In this document: positions 25,334 to 33,846 of the stretch, in pieces | Numbering within the stretch: position 1 is the first letter of the stretch | Layout: every line of letters begins with the position of its first letter | Assembly: GCF_022695515.1 (NCBI RefSeq) | Contig: NZ_JALDPT010000028.1 | Span: forward strand, 1 to 64,000 | Direction of reading: 5' to 3' | Length of the DNA: 64,000 nt | From: Phenylobacterium aquaticum | GTDB lineage: Bacteria > Pseudomonadota > Alphaproteobacteria > Caulobacterales > Caulobacteraceae | Notes under the pieces: model-generated | What the model saw: the letters and a program-made list of their open reading frames with translations, nothing else | Told to the model about the DNA's origin: nothing | Database searches by the model: none | Made by a program: the position numbers and the translations under genes

Positions 25334-27625
25334 GCCGGGGTTGTCGTCCGGGCCGTCTGCACGGCCTTGGCGACCATGTCGTAGAAGTCCCGGGCGAAGA
25401 CCTCGGTCTGGCCCAGCGGCCCGTCGATCATCCGCTGGCGGATGGTGTGGCGCAGGGCGCGGCGGCGCTCGAGGTCGTTCGCCAGGCCGACGGCGGTGTC
25501 GATGAAGGCCGGGACAGTGTGGGCGCACAGATCGCCCAGATCGACATTGTTCAGGATCGAATAGCTGAGCCGCTCATAGAAGGCCGGCCCGACCAGGCTG
25601 ACGACCGGAACCCCCATCCACAGCGCCTCGCAGGTGGTGGTGCCGCCGGTGAGCGGAAAGGTGTCGAGGCTGATGTCGATCTCATTGTAGCGCGGCATGT
25701 GGGCGCCGCGGACGGCCTGGAACAGCAGCCGCTCCGGGTCGATCCCCTCGGCCTCGAACACGGTTGCGATATTGCGCCGGAAGATGGCCGCGCCGCACTC
25801 GGGGCGGACGAACAGCATGCGCGACCCCGGAACCCGCGCCATCACCCGGGCCCAGGCGGTCAGGGCTTCGGGGGTGTACTTGTAGGGATTGTTGGCGGTG
25901 CCGAAGGTGACCACGCCCGAGCGGTCCTGGGGCACGCCGTCGGCGATCACCATGTCCTCGCGGAACACCTGGCGGCCGAGCGCGATCCAGGTCCGGGGCA
26001 TGATCAGCGGGGTCTCGATCAAGAGCTCCGGCCGCTCCGGCGCATTGAACGGGTCGCAGATCAGGTGGTCGATGGTCTCCAGCCCGGCGGAGTGGGGATA
26101 GCCCAGCCAGCTCGCCTGCAGGGGCGCGGCGCGGAAGGCCATGACCGTTAGCTTGTTCATCTGGGTGCTGCCGCCCAGCTCGATCAGCATGTCGAGCTGA
26201 TCGTCGGCGATGATCTGGGCGACCTCGGGGGTGGCGGTGTCCTTCAGCCACCGGAAGGCGGTGACCTTCGAGGTGATGAAGTCCTGGATCTCGTCGCTCT
26301 CCAGCTCCGAGAAGGAATAGCAGAAGACCTCGAAGCGCTCGGTGTCGATGTGTTCGAACAGGGGCAGGGCGAAATAGGCCACCGGGTGGCGGCGCAGGTC
26401 CGAGGACATGAAGCCCAGGCGGATCTTCCCCGTCGGCCGCGCGGGTGGGGTGCGTGACCGGCGCCCGCTTGGCGGCGTCCATGGCGAGCCGGCCCCAGGT
26501 GCGGTGCTGGTCGACCAGCTCCAGGCGATCGGCGTCGGATTTCACCCGCGGCAGATGGGCGAGCAGGGCGGTGTGGCGGCCGGCGTCGACGAACCGGCGG
26601 CCGACCGCGGCGAACAACCCCAGGGTCTTCTGGGCGTCGAAGGCGCAGATCCGGCCGAACACCTCATTGGCGATCTTCAGCTGGGCCGGGGTCATCTCGG
26701 CGGGATCGCCGAGGCCCCGCATCAACTGATAGGCCTCTTCGAGATGGACGGCCTCCTGCGGGCCGCGGGCCCGGTCGAGGCACTCGGCCAGGGCGGACAC
26801 ATAGTCGCCGTTGCCGGGCTCAAGCTCGACCGCCTTGCGCAGATGGGGCAGGGCGCGGTGGCGGTCCGCGTCCTGGATGATCGATCCCAACTGGTGCTGG
26901 ATCCAGGCGGCGTCGCCCTGCTCGGCGATCAGGGCGTTCAGATAGGCTTCCGCCTGCCGGGCCCGATGCAGGTTCCGCAACAGGATGGCCTTGCCCTCCA
27001 GGGCGCCGCGGGCGCGGGGATTGAGGCGAATGGCCTGGTCCATGGCCTCGAGGGCGGCGTCGAACTGGTTGCTCTCGGCCAGGGTGCCGGCCAGGTCGCG
27101 CCAGGCGTCGATGTTCGCCGGCTCCAGGGCGAGCGCCTGACGGAACCGTTCCGCCGCCTCGGCCGGCCGGCTCTGGTGACGCAGGGCCGCGCCGAGCTGG
27201 CGCAGATAGTCGGCGTTGTCGGGGGACTTGGCGACCAGGTCGGCGAAGATCCGCCCGGCCGACGCCCCGTCGCCCTTGTCGTTGTAGACATTGCCCAGAT
27301 TGACCAGGACGCTTTCATTGTCGGGCGCGCGGCGGGCCAGCTCCGTGAAGGTCGCGATGGCTTCGTCATAGCGCTTGGCGCGCCGGAGCATGACGCCCTT
27401 GAGGTTCAGGCATTCCGGATCGCCGGGATGAACCCGCAGCGCGCGGTCCGCCCAGGCGGCGCCCTCCTTGTGACGGCCCAGGAGATAGTGCTGGTAGAGC
27501 AGGCTGCGATAGAGGCCGACGGGCTGACGGGGCTGCTCGGTGACGACCTCGATCATGAGGCCCACCGCCTCGGCCTTGCGGCCGGCCTGGAGCGCCGCCT
27601 GAGCCTGTTCCAGTCTCTTGTCCAT
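25330..27625 (-). pseudogene. TPR + GT41 (SPINDLY/OGT-type) glycosyltransferase, frameshifted at 26428-26431
   Basis: A protein O-glycosyltransferase of about 764 residues once one base is removed. The N-terminal 270 residues are TPR units, such as NLGNVYNDKGDGASAGRIF and AWRDLAGTLAESNQF. The C-terminal GT41 domain starts near KIRLGFMSSDLRRHPVAYF and includes DTFPLTGGTTTCEALWMGVP, the family's donor-site motif. The frame changes where GGG appears as GGGG (CCCC on the plus strand). Caulobacter FlmG, a TPR-GT41 enzyme, glycosylates flagellin; here the protein target is unknown, and the position suggests a surface protein. Confidence 0.88.
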
Positions 27626-27679
27626 GCAGTCCTTCCGCGACGGGCGACGCCCGACGCTTAGGCTCAGCCTGGGGCGCAA

Positions 27680-27961
27680 TCAAGGTCGAGGGGCGGCCGG
27701 CTCGGTCCCGGAGAACTTGACCTTCAGCGCCAGGATCACGCCGGACATGGCCAGGCAGACGCTGTTCGACGCGGTCACCGGCCAGCTGCCGCTCATCACC
27801 CCATAGGCGATCCACAGGCCGAAGCCGGTGACGGTCACCACATAGGTGCGCAGGGAGACGGACGTGGCGTCCCGCTCGGCCAGCAGCTTGAGAATCTGCG
27901 GCGCGAAACTGGCCATGGAGCAGAGGGCGGCGAGCGTGCCGATCAGATTGACGGGAGACAT
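27680..27961 (-). CDS. SemiSWEET-type sugar transporter
   Basis: A 93-residue protein with three membrane spans and a PQ-loop (MASFAPQILKLL, about residues 16-27), the half-size bacterial form of SWEET sugar carriers that works as a dimer. NSVCLAMSGVILALKVKF forms the last span. It stands alone between the GT41 and sulfate-binding genes. Confidence 0.85.
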   Translation of the reverse strand: MSPVNLIGTLAALCSMASFAPQILKLLAERDATSVSLRTYVVTVTGFGLWIAYGVMSGSWPVTASNSVCLAMSGVILALKVKFSGTEPAAPRP

Positions 27962-28005
27962 CCGCCAGAAACGGATTTCGGCGGCCGGGGTTGCCGCAAA
28001 TGAGG

Positions 28006-28034
28006 CGGGCGCGGGAGGAGGCCCCCCGCGCCCG
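28006..28034 (-). terminator. Strong hairpin after the sulfate-binding protein gene
   Basis: CGGGCGCGGG (28006-28015) pairs perfectly with CCCGCGCCCG (28025-28034) across a 9-base loop, 28 bases beyond the gene's stop. No real T-run follows, so it may be a pause or mRNA-end structure. Confidence 0.55.
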
Positions 28035-28061
28035 ACCGCGCCGATCCGAAGGAACCGGAAA

Positions 28062-29093
28062 TCAGCGCGGCTTATAGATCTGGTCGAACACGCCGCCGTC
28101 GTCGAAGTGCGTCGCCTGGGCCTTCTTCCAGCCGCCGAAGGTGTCGTCGACGGTGGACATCGGGATCTTCGGGAAGTTGGCGGCGTATTTCGCCGCGGCC
28201 TGGGGATTGCGCGGCCGATAGAAGTTCCGGCCGATGATGTCCTGGGCCAGCGGGCTGTAGAGGAAGTTCAGATAGCCCTCGGCGATCACCCGGGTCTTCT
28301 TGCGGTCGACCACCTTGTCGACCAGGGCCACGGGCGGCTCGGCCAGGATCGAGCTCGACGGATAGATGATGTCGAACTTGTCGCCGAATTCGTCGCCGGC
28401 CAGATGCGCCTCGTTCTCCCACGACAGCAGCACGTCGCCCAGGCCGCGCTGGGCGAAGGTGACGGTGGAGCCGCGGGCCCCGGTGTCGAGCACCGGCACG
28501 TTGCGATAGATCGCCTCGACGAAGGCCTTGGCCTTGGCCGGATTGCCGCCCGGACCCTTCAGGGCCGCGGCCCAGGCCGCCAGATAGGCCCAGCGGGCCC
28601 CGCCCGAGGTCTTGGGATTGGGGGTGATGACGTCGACGCCCGGCTTGATCAGGTCCGGCCAGTCCTTGATCTTCCAGGGATTGCCCTTCCGGACCAGGAA
28701 CACGATGGTCGAATAATAGGGCGTCGAATTGTTGGGCAGGCGCGACTGCCAGTTGGCGGGCAGCAGGCGGGCGCGGGCGGCGATCTCGTCGATGTCGGCG
28801 GCCAGAGCCAGGGTCACGACGTCGGCCTGCAGGCCGTCGATCACCGAGCGGGCCTGCTTGCCCGAGCCGCCATGGCTCTGGTTGATGACGATGTCCTGGC
28901 CGGTCTTGTCCTTCCAGTACTTCGCATAGGCCGCGTCGATCTGCTTGTAGAGCTCGCGGGTCGGGTCATAGCTGACGTTCAGCAGGGTCACCGGCTTGGG
29001 CGCGGCCGCGAAGGCCAGGCCGGGGGCCGCGGCCGCGGCCGAGGCAGCCGCCAGCAATCCCCGCCGCGAGGGCGAGAGGAGATCTTCGGTCAT
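28062..29093 (-). CDS. Sulfate ABC transporter substrate-binding protein (Sbp/CysP)
   Basis: A 343-residue periplasmic sulfate or thiosulfate receptor. A twin-arginine-like or Sec signal (SRRGLLAAASAAAAAPGLAFA) covers about 9-29. The family signature follows: LLNVSYDPTRELY, then INQSHGGSGKQARSV and ADVVTLALAADIDE. NPKTSGGARW is the second ligand-site motif. No cysT/cysW/cysA permease or ATPase genes are in the window. It lies 53 bases after the porin gene and may share its transcript. Confidence 0.92.
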   Translation of the reverse strand: MTEDLLSPSRRGLLAAASAAAAAPGLAFAAAPKPVTLLNVSYDPTRELYKQIDAAYAKYWKDKTGQDIVINQSHGGSGKQARSVIDGLQADVVTLALAADIDEIAARARLLPANWQSRLPNNSTPYYSTIVFLVRKGNPWKIKDWPDLIKPGVDVITPNPKTSGGARWAYLAAWAAALKGPGGNPAKAKAFVEAIYRNVPVLDTGARGSTVTFAQRGLGDVLLSWENEAHLAGDEFGDKFDIIYPSSSILAEPPVALVDKVVDRKKTRVIAEGYLNFLYSPLAQDIIGRNFYRPRNPQAAAKYAANFPKIPMSTVDDTFGGWKKAQATHFDDGGVFDQIYKPR

Positions 29094-29111
29094 GGGAAGG
29101 AGTCCTGGAAG

Positions 29112-29134
29112 GGGACCCCGACGCGCGGGGTCCC
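29112..29134 (-). terminator. Intercistronic hairpin between porin and sulfate-binding genes
   Basis: GGGACCCC (29112-29119) and GGGGTCCC (29127-29134) form a perfect 8-bp stem with a 7-base loop. No T-run follows. It may protect the porin mRNA or reduce read-through into the sulfate-binding gene. Confidence 0.5.
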
Positions 29135-29146
29135 GGGGGTTAGAGT

Positions 29147-30697
29147 TTAGAAAGCCAGCTGGGATCTCAGATTGATCGACTGATAGTCCTGTCCGATCTG
29201 CGCGCCCGCCGCGTTCAGGCGGTCGACGCTGACGTCGTAGTAGTCGAGCATGAACTTCACCGCCGGGTTGGGGTACCAGTTCAGGCCCACGGTCCAGATG
29301 TCCTGCTGGCCGCCGCGCACGCGGTTGGCGGCGATCAGGCTGGTCTCGGCGTAGTTCAGGTCCACGGTCGAATAGCGGGCGGTCAGCTCCCAGGCGCCCC
29401 AGGCGCCCTTCTGGGGATTGAACACCTTGTCGACCGGCGGGGCGTCGAAGGCCGCGGTGGTCAGGTTGTACTTGCGGCGCTCGCCGGTCAGCATCCAGCC
29501 GCCTTCCAGGTACCAGCCGCTGAACTTGGGATCGGTAGCGCCGGCCGCCGGATTGCGACGGTCCAGGCGGATGTCGAAATATTCGCCCTCGACGGTCAGG
29601 GCCTGCTTCTGGAAGGCCAGCTCCAGGCCGAGCGCCTGGGCGCCCTTGGAGTCGATCTGGCCGGTGTCGACTAGGCGGGTCCCGTCGACGCGCAGTTCCG
29701 GACGCTCGCGCAGCTGCAGGGCGTAGCGGGTGGCGGCCGAGGCGCCCAGGTCGGTCGGCTGGGTCACGACCGAGGCGTTGGCGCCCACATGCACCAGCCA
29801 GTCATAGCCGAACCAGGGCGTGCCGGCTGCGCGCAGGGCGAAGCTCTGCTGTTCGTCGAAGATCGGGGCGTTGAAGGCCGTGGCGCCGGAGTTCAGGCTC
29901 TGGACCAGGGGCCCGGTGGCGATGGCCGAGACGAACCAGTGGTCGCCATTGCCGATCACCCCGCCGCCGACGCGGGTGTCGCCGCCGGCCAGGCCGCGGG
30001 CGATGTCGGCCGCCGCGGCGCGTTCCGGGAACAGGGCGCCGTTGGTGGAGGCCGCGTCCTCAAGACCGAGGGGCGGGGCGAAGGCGCCGACCCGGAAGCG
30101 CCAGGGCTTCAGGCCGGAATACTGGACCCACAGCTCCTGCACGCGGCCGGCGTCTTCCGCCCCGCCGCCGCCGAAGTCGAAGAGGATGTTGTAGTCGAAA
30201 TTGCCGAACACCTTGCCATCCACCCCGATCCGGGCGCGGCGGAAATTGGCGCCGCCGCTCAGGTCGCGCGCGGTGACGGCGGCGGGCAGATGGTCGTCCT
30301 GGAAGTACTTGGCGGTGTCGAGCTGCATCACCCCGTGGAAGGTGGCCGAGAACTTGCCGTCGGCGCTGGCGATGGTCGGCTTGCCATTGGCGATCGAGAC
30401 GGTGGTCGACAGGGCGTCGGAGCGCAGGGCCGCGACGCTGGAGGCCGTGGAGACCTTTAGGTCGGCGACCTGGGCGCGCAGGGCGTCGACGTCCTGCTGG
30501 GTGGCGACGGGGGCGACCGGGGGCGCGTCGTGCGGGGCGTTGGCGGCTTTCAGGGCTTCGACGGCGGCCTTCAGCTCTGCGACCTGGGCTTCCAGGGCCT
30601 TGATGCGCGCGTCGTCCGCGCTGCGCGCGGAGGCCAGGCTCGGCGTGGCGAACGCGACAACGGCGGCGCCGGCGAGCAGTGTGGATTTCAAAGCCAT
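29147..30697 (-). CDS. OprO/OprP-type phosphate-selective porin
   Basis: A 516-residue outer membrane porin. The signal peptide is MALKSTLLAGAAVVAFATPS and onward to about residue 24. A coiled coil follows (about 28-85), typical of trimeric OprP-like porins. The barrel has aromatic-rich strands such as NFDYNILFDFGGGG and KFMLDYYDVSVDRLN, ending in the terminal Phe of RSQLAF needed for barrel insertion. It is divergent from phoR, which points to phosphate or polyphosphate uptake. Its partner downstream is a sulfate-binding protein, so anion preference is open. Confidence 0.88.
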   Translation of the reverse strand: MALKSTLLAGAAVVAFATPSLASARSADDARIKALEAQVAELKAAVEALKAANAPHDAPPVAPVATQQDVDALRAQVADLKVSTASSVAALRSDALSTTVSIANGKPTIASADGKFSATFHGVMQLDTAKYFQDDHLPAAVTARDLSGGANFRRARIGVDGKVFGNFDYNILFDFGGGGAEDAGRVQELWVQYSGLKPWRFRVGAFAPPLGLEDAASTNGALFPERAAAADIARGLAGGDTRVGGGVIGNGDHWFVSAIATGPLVQSLNSGATAFNAPIFDEQQSFALRAAGTPWFGYDWLVHVGANASVVTQPTDLGASAATRYALQLRERPELRVDGTRLVDTGQIDSKGAQALGLELAFQKQALTVEGEYFDIRLDRRNPAAGATDPKFSGWYLEGGWMLTGERRKYNLTTAAFDAPPVDKVFNPQKGAWGAWELTARYSTVDLNYAETSLIAANRVRGGQQDIWTVGLNWYPNPAVKFMLDYYDVSVDRLNAAGAQIGQDYQSINLRSQLAF

Positions 30698-30723
30698 GTG
30701 ACCCTTAGCCCCTCGTTCTTGGA

Positions 30724-30735
30724 GTTCCTCGGAAC
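30724..30735. repeat. Short perfect inverted repeat in porin leader
   Basis: GTTCC TC GGAAC (30724-30735) lies 27-38 bases before the porin ATG. It could be an operator half-pair or a small RNA hairpin. Confidence 0.3.
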
Positions 30736-30751
30736 CCGCGGATGTTGTGAC

Positions 30752-30768
30752 CCGATAATTCCTATCGG
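30752..30768. promoter_or_regulatory. Inverted repeat, possible operator of the porin gene
   Basis: CCGATA (30752-30757), spacer ATTCC, TATCGG (30763-30768), 55-71 bases upstream of the porin start. A wider imperfect palindrome (30755-30783) begins ATAATTC and ends GAATAT. Size and form suit a dimeric regulator. An Rrf2-family protein is one guess, because such regulators often control sulfur genes. Confidence 0.4.
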
Positions 30769-30832
30769 ACCAATGGAGAATATGTTCGGTCTGTCGCAGA
30801 AAAGCTGAAGGCCGTGCGCCGCGTTTGGGCGT

Positions 30833-30850
30833 TTGTCATCCAACTGACAT
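30833..30850 (+). promoter_or_regulatory. Pho box upstream of phoR
   Basis: TTGTCAT CCAA CTGACAT fits the 7-4-7 direct repeat CTGTCAT-N4-CTGTCAT with one mismatch in each heptamer. It is 42 bases before the phoR TTG and faces phoR, so phoR is probably activated by PhoB; the divergent porin may share it. Confidence 0.7.
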
Positions 30851-30891
30851 ATGCTTCGGGCCTGCTGTGAAGTCCCACCTGGAGATTCGTA

Positions 30892-32298
30892 TTGGCGCAG
30901 CCGCAGAGCGGTTCGATCAGCCCGCTGACCTCGGCGCTCGCCGCCGCCGGGGCAGGGGCGGCCGTGATCGGCGCCCTGGCGGCCAGCGGCCGTCTGGAGA
31001 TCGGCCCGGCGCTCGGCGGCGCCCTTCTGGTGATGGGCTTGGGGTGGCTGGTGGGGCAGCGGGCGGACGCCGCCCGGGCCCTGCCGGCGCCGGCGGTCGA
31101 GGCCGAGCCGGGCCGCAGCGCGCCGCCGCCCTATGCGAGTCTGGTGAACGCTCTTCCCGACCCGGTGCTGGTGATTGCGGCGCATGAACCCGATGACCTC
31201 GCCGGACGGCGTTTCGTCCTGGTTAACGACGCCGCCCGCGAATTCCTAAGGATACAAAATGACGCAGGCCTGCTGGTCACGGTGATCCGCGATCCGGAGG
31301 TGCTGGAGGCGGTCGACATCGCCCTGTTCGGCGGCCGCAGCGCCGAGGCGGTCTATGAGATGGGCGGGTCCCAGGATCGGGTCTGGCGCGCCTCGGCCAA
31401 GCCGCTCGACGCGGCGCCCAATGGCGACCGCCGGGCCCTGCTGGTGCTGCGCGACGAGACCGACATCCGCCGGGCCGAGCGCACCCGCGCCGACTTCCTG
31501 GCCAACGCCAGCCACGAGCTGCGCACGCCGCTGGCCTCGCTGTCCGGCTTCATCGAGACCCTGCGCGGTCACGCCCGGACGGATGAGAAGGCGCGCGACA
31601 AATTCCTGGCCATCATGCAGGCCCAGGCCGAGCGGATGAGCCGGCTGATCGACGACCTGTTGTCCCTCAGCCGCATCGAGCTCAACGAGCATATCGCCCC
31701 CCAGGGCGAGGTCGATCTGGCGCTCGCGGTGATGGACGTCGTGGATTCGCTCGGGCCGCTCGCGGCGGACAAGGGCGTGCGGCTCGAGGCCGATCTGCCG
31801 GCCGCCGGGACGGCGATCAGCGTGGGAGACCGCGACCAGATCGTGCAGGTCATCCAGAACCTGATCGACAACGGCCTGAAATATTCGCCCAGCGGCGGCG
31901 CCGTCCGGATCGTCCTGGAGAGCGGCCTGACCGCCGAGGCCGCCGTCGCGTCGCGGAACCCGCTCGCCTCGCGCATGTCGCTGCTGACCCCGGATCACGG
32001 CCACGACCTCTACGGGGTCATCCGGGTCAGCGATTCCGGTCCCGGCCTGGCGCGGGAGCACCTGCCGCGCCTGACCGAGCGCTTCTATCGGGTCGAAGGC
32101 CAGAAGAGCGGCGACCGGTCGGGCACGGGGCTGGGGCTCGCCATCGTCAAGCACATCATGAACCGCCATCGCGGCGGCCTGGCGATCGAGAGCCAGGAGG
32201 GCGCGGGCGCCACATTCACCGCCTATTTTCCCCTGATCTCGGCGGTTCAGGCCACGCCGAGGGCCGCCGCGCCGATCGTCGTTACAAAAGTGTCGTGA
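30892..32298 (+). CDS. phoR: Phosphate regulon sensor histidine kinase
   Basis: A 468-residue membrane kinase that phosphorylates PhoB when phosphate is low. Two membrane spans lie within residues 10-55, then a PAS-like domain (about 85-185), the H-box FLANASHELRTPLASL (about 203-218), N-box NLIDNGLKYSP (about 323), DSGPGL and GTGLGLAIV (about 410). The TTG start is supported by GGAG seven bases upstream. It comes first in phoR-pstCAB-phoU-phoB. Confidence 0.95.
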   Translation: MAQPQSGSISPLTSALAAAGAGAAVIGALAASGRLEIGPALGGALLVMGLGWLVGQRADAARALPAPAVEAEPGRSAPPPYASLVNALPDPVLVIAAHEPDDLAGRRFVLVNDAAREFLRIQNDAGLLVTVIRDPEVLEAVDIALFGGRSAEAVYEMGGSQDRVWRASAKPLDAAPNGDRRALLVLRDETDIRRAERTRADFLANASHELRTPLASLSGFIETLRGHARTDEKARDKFLAIMQAQAERMSRLIDDLLSLSRIELNEHIAPQGEVDLALAVMDVVDSLGPLAADKGVRLEADLPAAGTAISVGDRDQIVQVIQNLIDNGLKYSPSGGAVRIVLESGLTAEAAVASRNPLASRMSLLTPDHGHDLYGVIRVSDSGPGLAREHLPRLTERFYRVEGQKSGDRSGTGLGLAIVKHIMNRHRGGLAIESQEGAGATFTAYFPLISAVQATPRAAAPIVVTKVS

Positions 32299-32307
32299 AA
32301 CTGTCGT
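32290..32307 (+). promoter_or_regulatory. Pho box upstream of pstC, overlapping the phoR stop
   Basis: GTGTCGT GAAA CTGTCGT (32290-32307) is a 7-4-7 direct repeat of Pho-box form, with CG in place of CA in each heptamer. It covers the phoR stop codon and lies 97 bases before pstC, so pstCAB can have its own PhoB-driven promoter. Confidence 0.7.
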
Positions 32308-32403
32308 AGGGCGAAGGCATTGGACGGGCAGGTTCCGGGCGGCTTCCGGGCGGCCCGTCTGTCCAGATCCTCCCGCTCGTAATCGCAGGAACCGCGAGAC
32401 CAC

Positions 32404-33846
32404 ATGCTCACCTGGGTGGCCCTCCTGGCGCTCGTCCTCTTCTCCGGGACGACCTATGTCGCCGCGCGGCGCAAGGTCAGCGCCGCCGCCGGCGGTTCGC
32501 CGCGCAATATGCACTCCCTGCCGGGCTATTACGGCGCCTATGTCGCGCTCTGGGCCGGCGCGCCGGCCGCCCTGCTGGTGCTGCTGGCGGCCATGTTCGG
32601 CGGACGGCTGGAAGACGCCCTGCTGCGGGTTCAGCCGCCGGCGGCCGTCGCCCAGCTGACCCCTGCCGAACAGCAGGTGTTCTTCGACGACGTCCGGGCC
32701 ACGGCCCACAATCTGCAGGCCAGCGAGACCAGCTACGAGGGCCCGATGCAGGCCGCCCTCCAGGCCAAGACGGCCCAGGCCCGCCAGCTGGAGGCGTTGA
32801 TCGCCTACGGGTCGGTGGCCGCCGCGGCGGTCCTGGCCCTGTCGGGCGTGTTCCTGGCCCTGCGCCGCATCCGCCCCGACTTCCGCGCCCGCAACAAGGT
32901 CGAGGGCTGGGTGGCGGGCCTGTTCATCGTCTGCTCGGTCACCGCCATCCTGACCACGGTCGGCATCGTGGGCTCGCTGGTCTGGGAGAGCCTGCGCTTC
33001 TTCCACGCGGTGCCGCTGCAGGACTTCCTGCTGGGCCGCGAATGGGACCCGCAGATCGCCATGCGCTCGGACCAGTACGCCTCCAAGGGCGCGTTCGGCG
33101 CGGTGCCGCTGTTCGCCGGCACTTTCCTGATCATGATCATCGCCATGATCGTGGCCGCGCCGATCGGCCTGTTCTCGGCCATCTATCTCTCGGAATACGC
33201 CGGCGGCCTGTCGCGGGCGGTGGTCAAGCCGCTGCTGGAGATCCTCGCGGGGGTGCCGACGGTGGTCTACGGCTTCTTCGCCGCCCTGACGGTCGGGCCG
33301 ATCTTCCGCTCCGGCTTCCACGCCCTGGGCGAGGCCCTGGCGGGCGGCCCCCTGAACAGCCTCGCCCTCTATCTGATGTCGGTCCAGAACCAGATGGCCC
33401 TGGTGGCCGGGGCGGTGATGGGCATCATGCTGATCCCCTTCGTCTCCTCGCTCTCCGACGACATCATCAATTCCGTGCCCCAGGCGCTGCGCGACGGCAG
33501 CCTGGCCATGGGCGCCACCCGCTCGGAGACGGTCAAGAAGGTGGTGCTGCCCGCCGCCCTGCCGGGGATCATGGCCGCCATGCTGCTGGCGGTGTCCCGC
33601 GCCGTCGGCGAGACCATGATTGTGACCATGGCCGCCGGCCTCCAGGCCAAGATGACCATCAATCCCCTCGACACCGTGACCACGGTCACCGTGCAGATCG
33701 TCACCCTGCTGACGGGCGATCAGGAGTTCGACAGTCCCAAGACCCTGGCCGCCTTCGGCCTGGGCCTCACCCTCTTCGTGGTGACCTTCCTGTTGAACAT
33801 CATCGCCCTGCGCATCGTCCAGAAGTACCGGGAACAGTATGACTGA
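32404..33846 (+). CDS. pstC: Phosphate ABC transporter permease PstC
   Basis: One of two inner membrane subunits of the high-affinity phosphate importer. Its 480 residues exceed the E. coli protein (about 320) through an N-terminal extension with extra spans and a soluble loop (about 80-130). The permease core has the EAA-type loop DGSLAMGATRSETVKKVVLP and VGETMIVTMAAG. It overlaps pstA by 8 bases (ATGACTGA). No pstS gene is in the window. Confidence 0.94.
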   Translation: MLTWVALLALVLFSGTTYVAARRKVSAAAGGSPRNMHSLPGYYGAYVALWAGAPAALLVLLAAMFGGRLEDALLRVQPPAAVAQLTPAEQQVFFDDVRATAHNLQASETSYEGPMQAALQAKTAQARQLEALIAYGSVAAAAVLALSGVFLALRRIRPDFRARNKVEGWVAGLFIVCSVTAILTTVGIVGSLVWESLRFFHAVPLQDFLLGREWDPQIAMRSDQYASKGAFGAVPLFAGTFLIMIIAMIVAAPIGLFSAIYLSEYAGGLSRAVVKPLLEILAGVPTVVYGFFAALTVGPIFRSGFHALGEALAGGPLNSLALYLMSVQNQMALVAGAVMGIMLIPFVSSLSDDIINSVPQALRDGSLAMGATRSETVKKVVLPAALPGIMAAMLLAVSRAVGETMIVTMAAGLQAKMTINPLDTVTTVTVQIVTLLTGDQEFDSPKTLAAFGLGLTLFVVTFLLNIIALRIVQKYREQYD

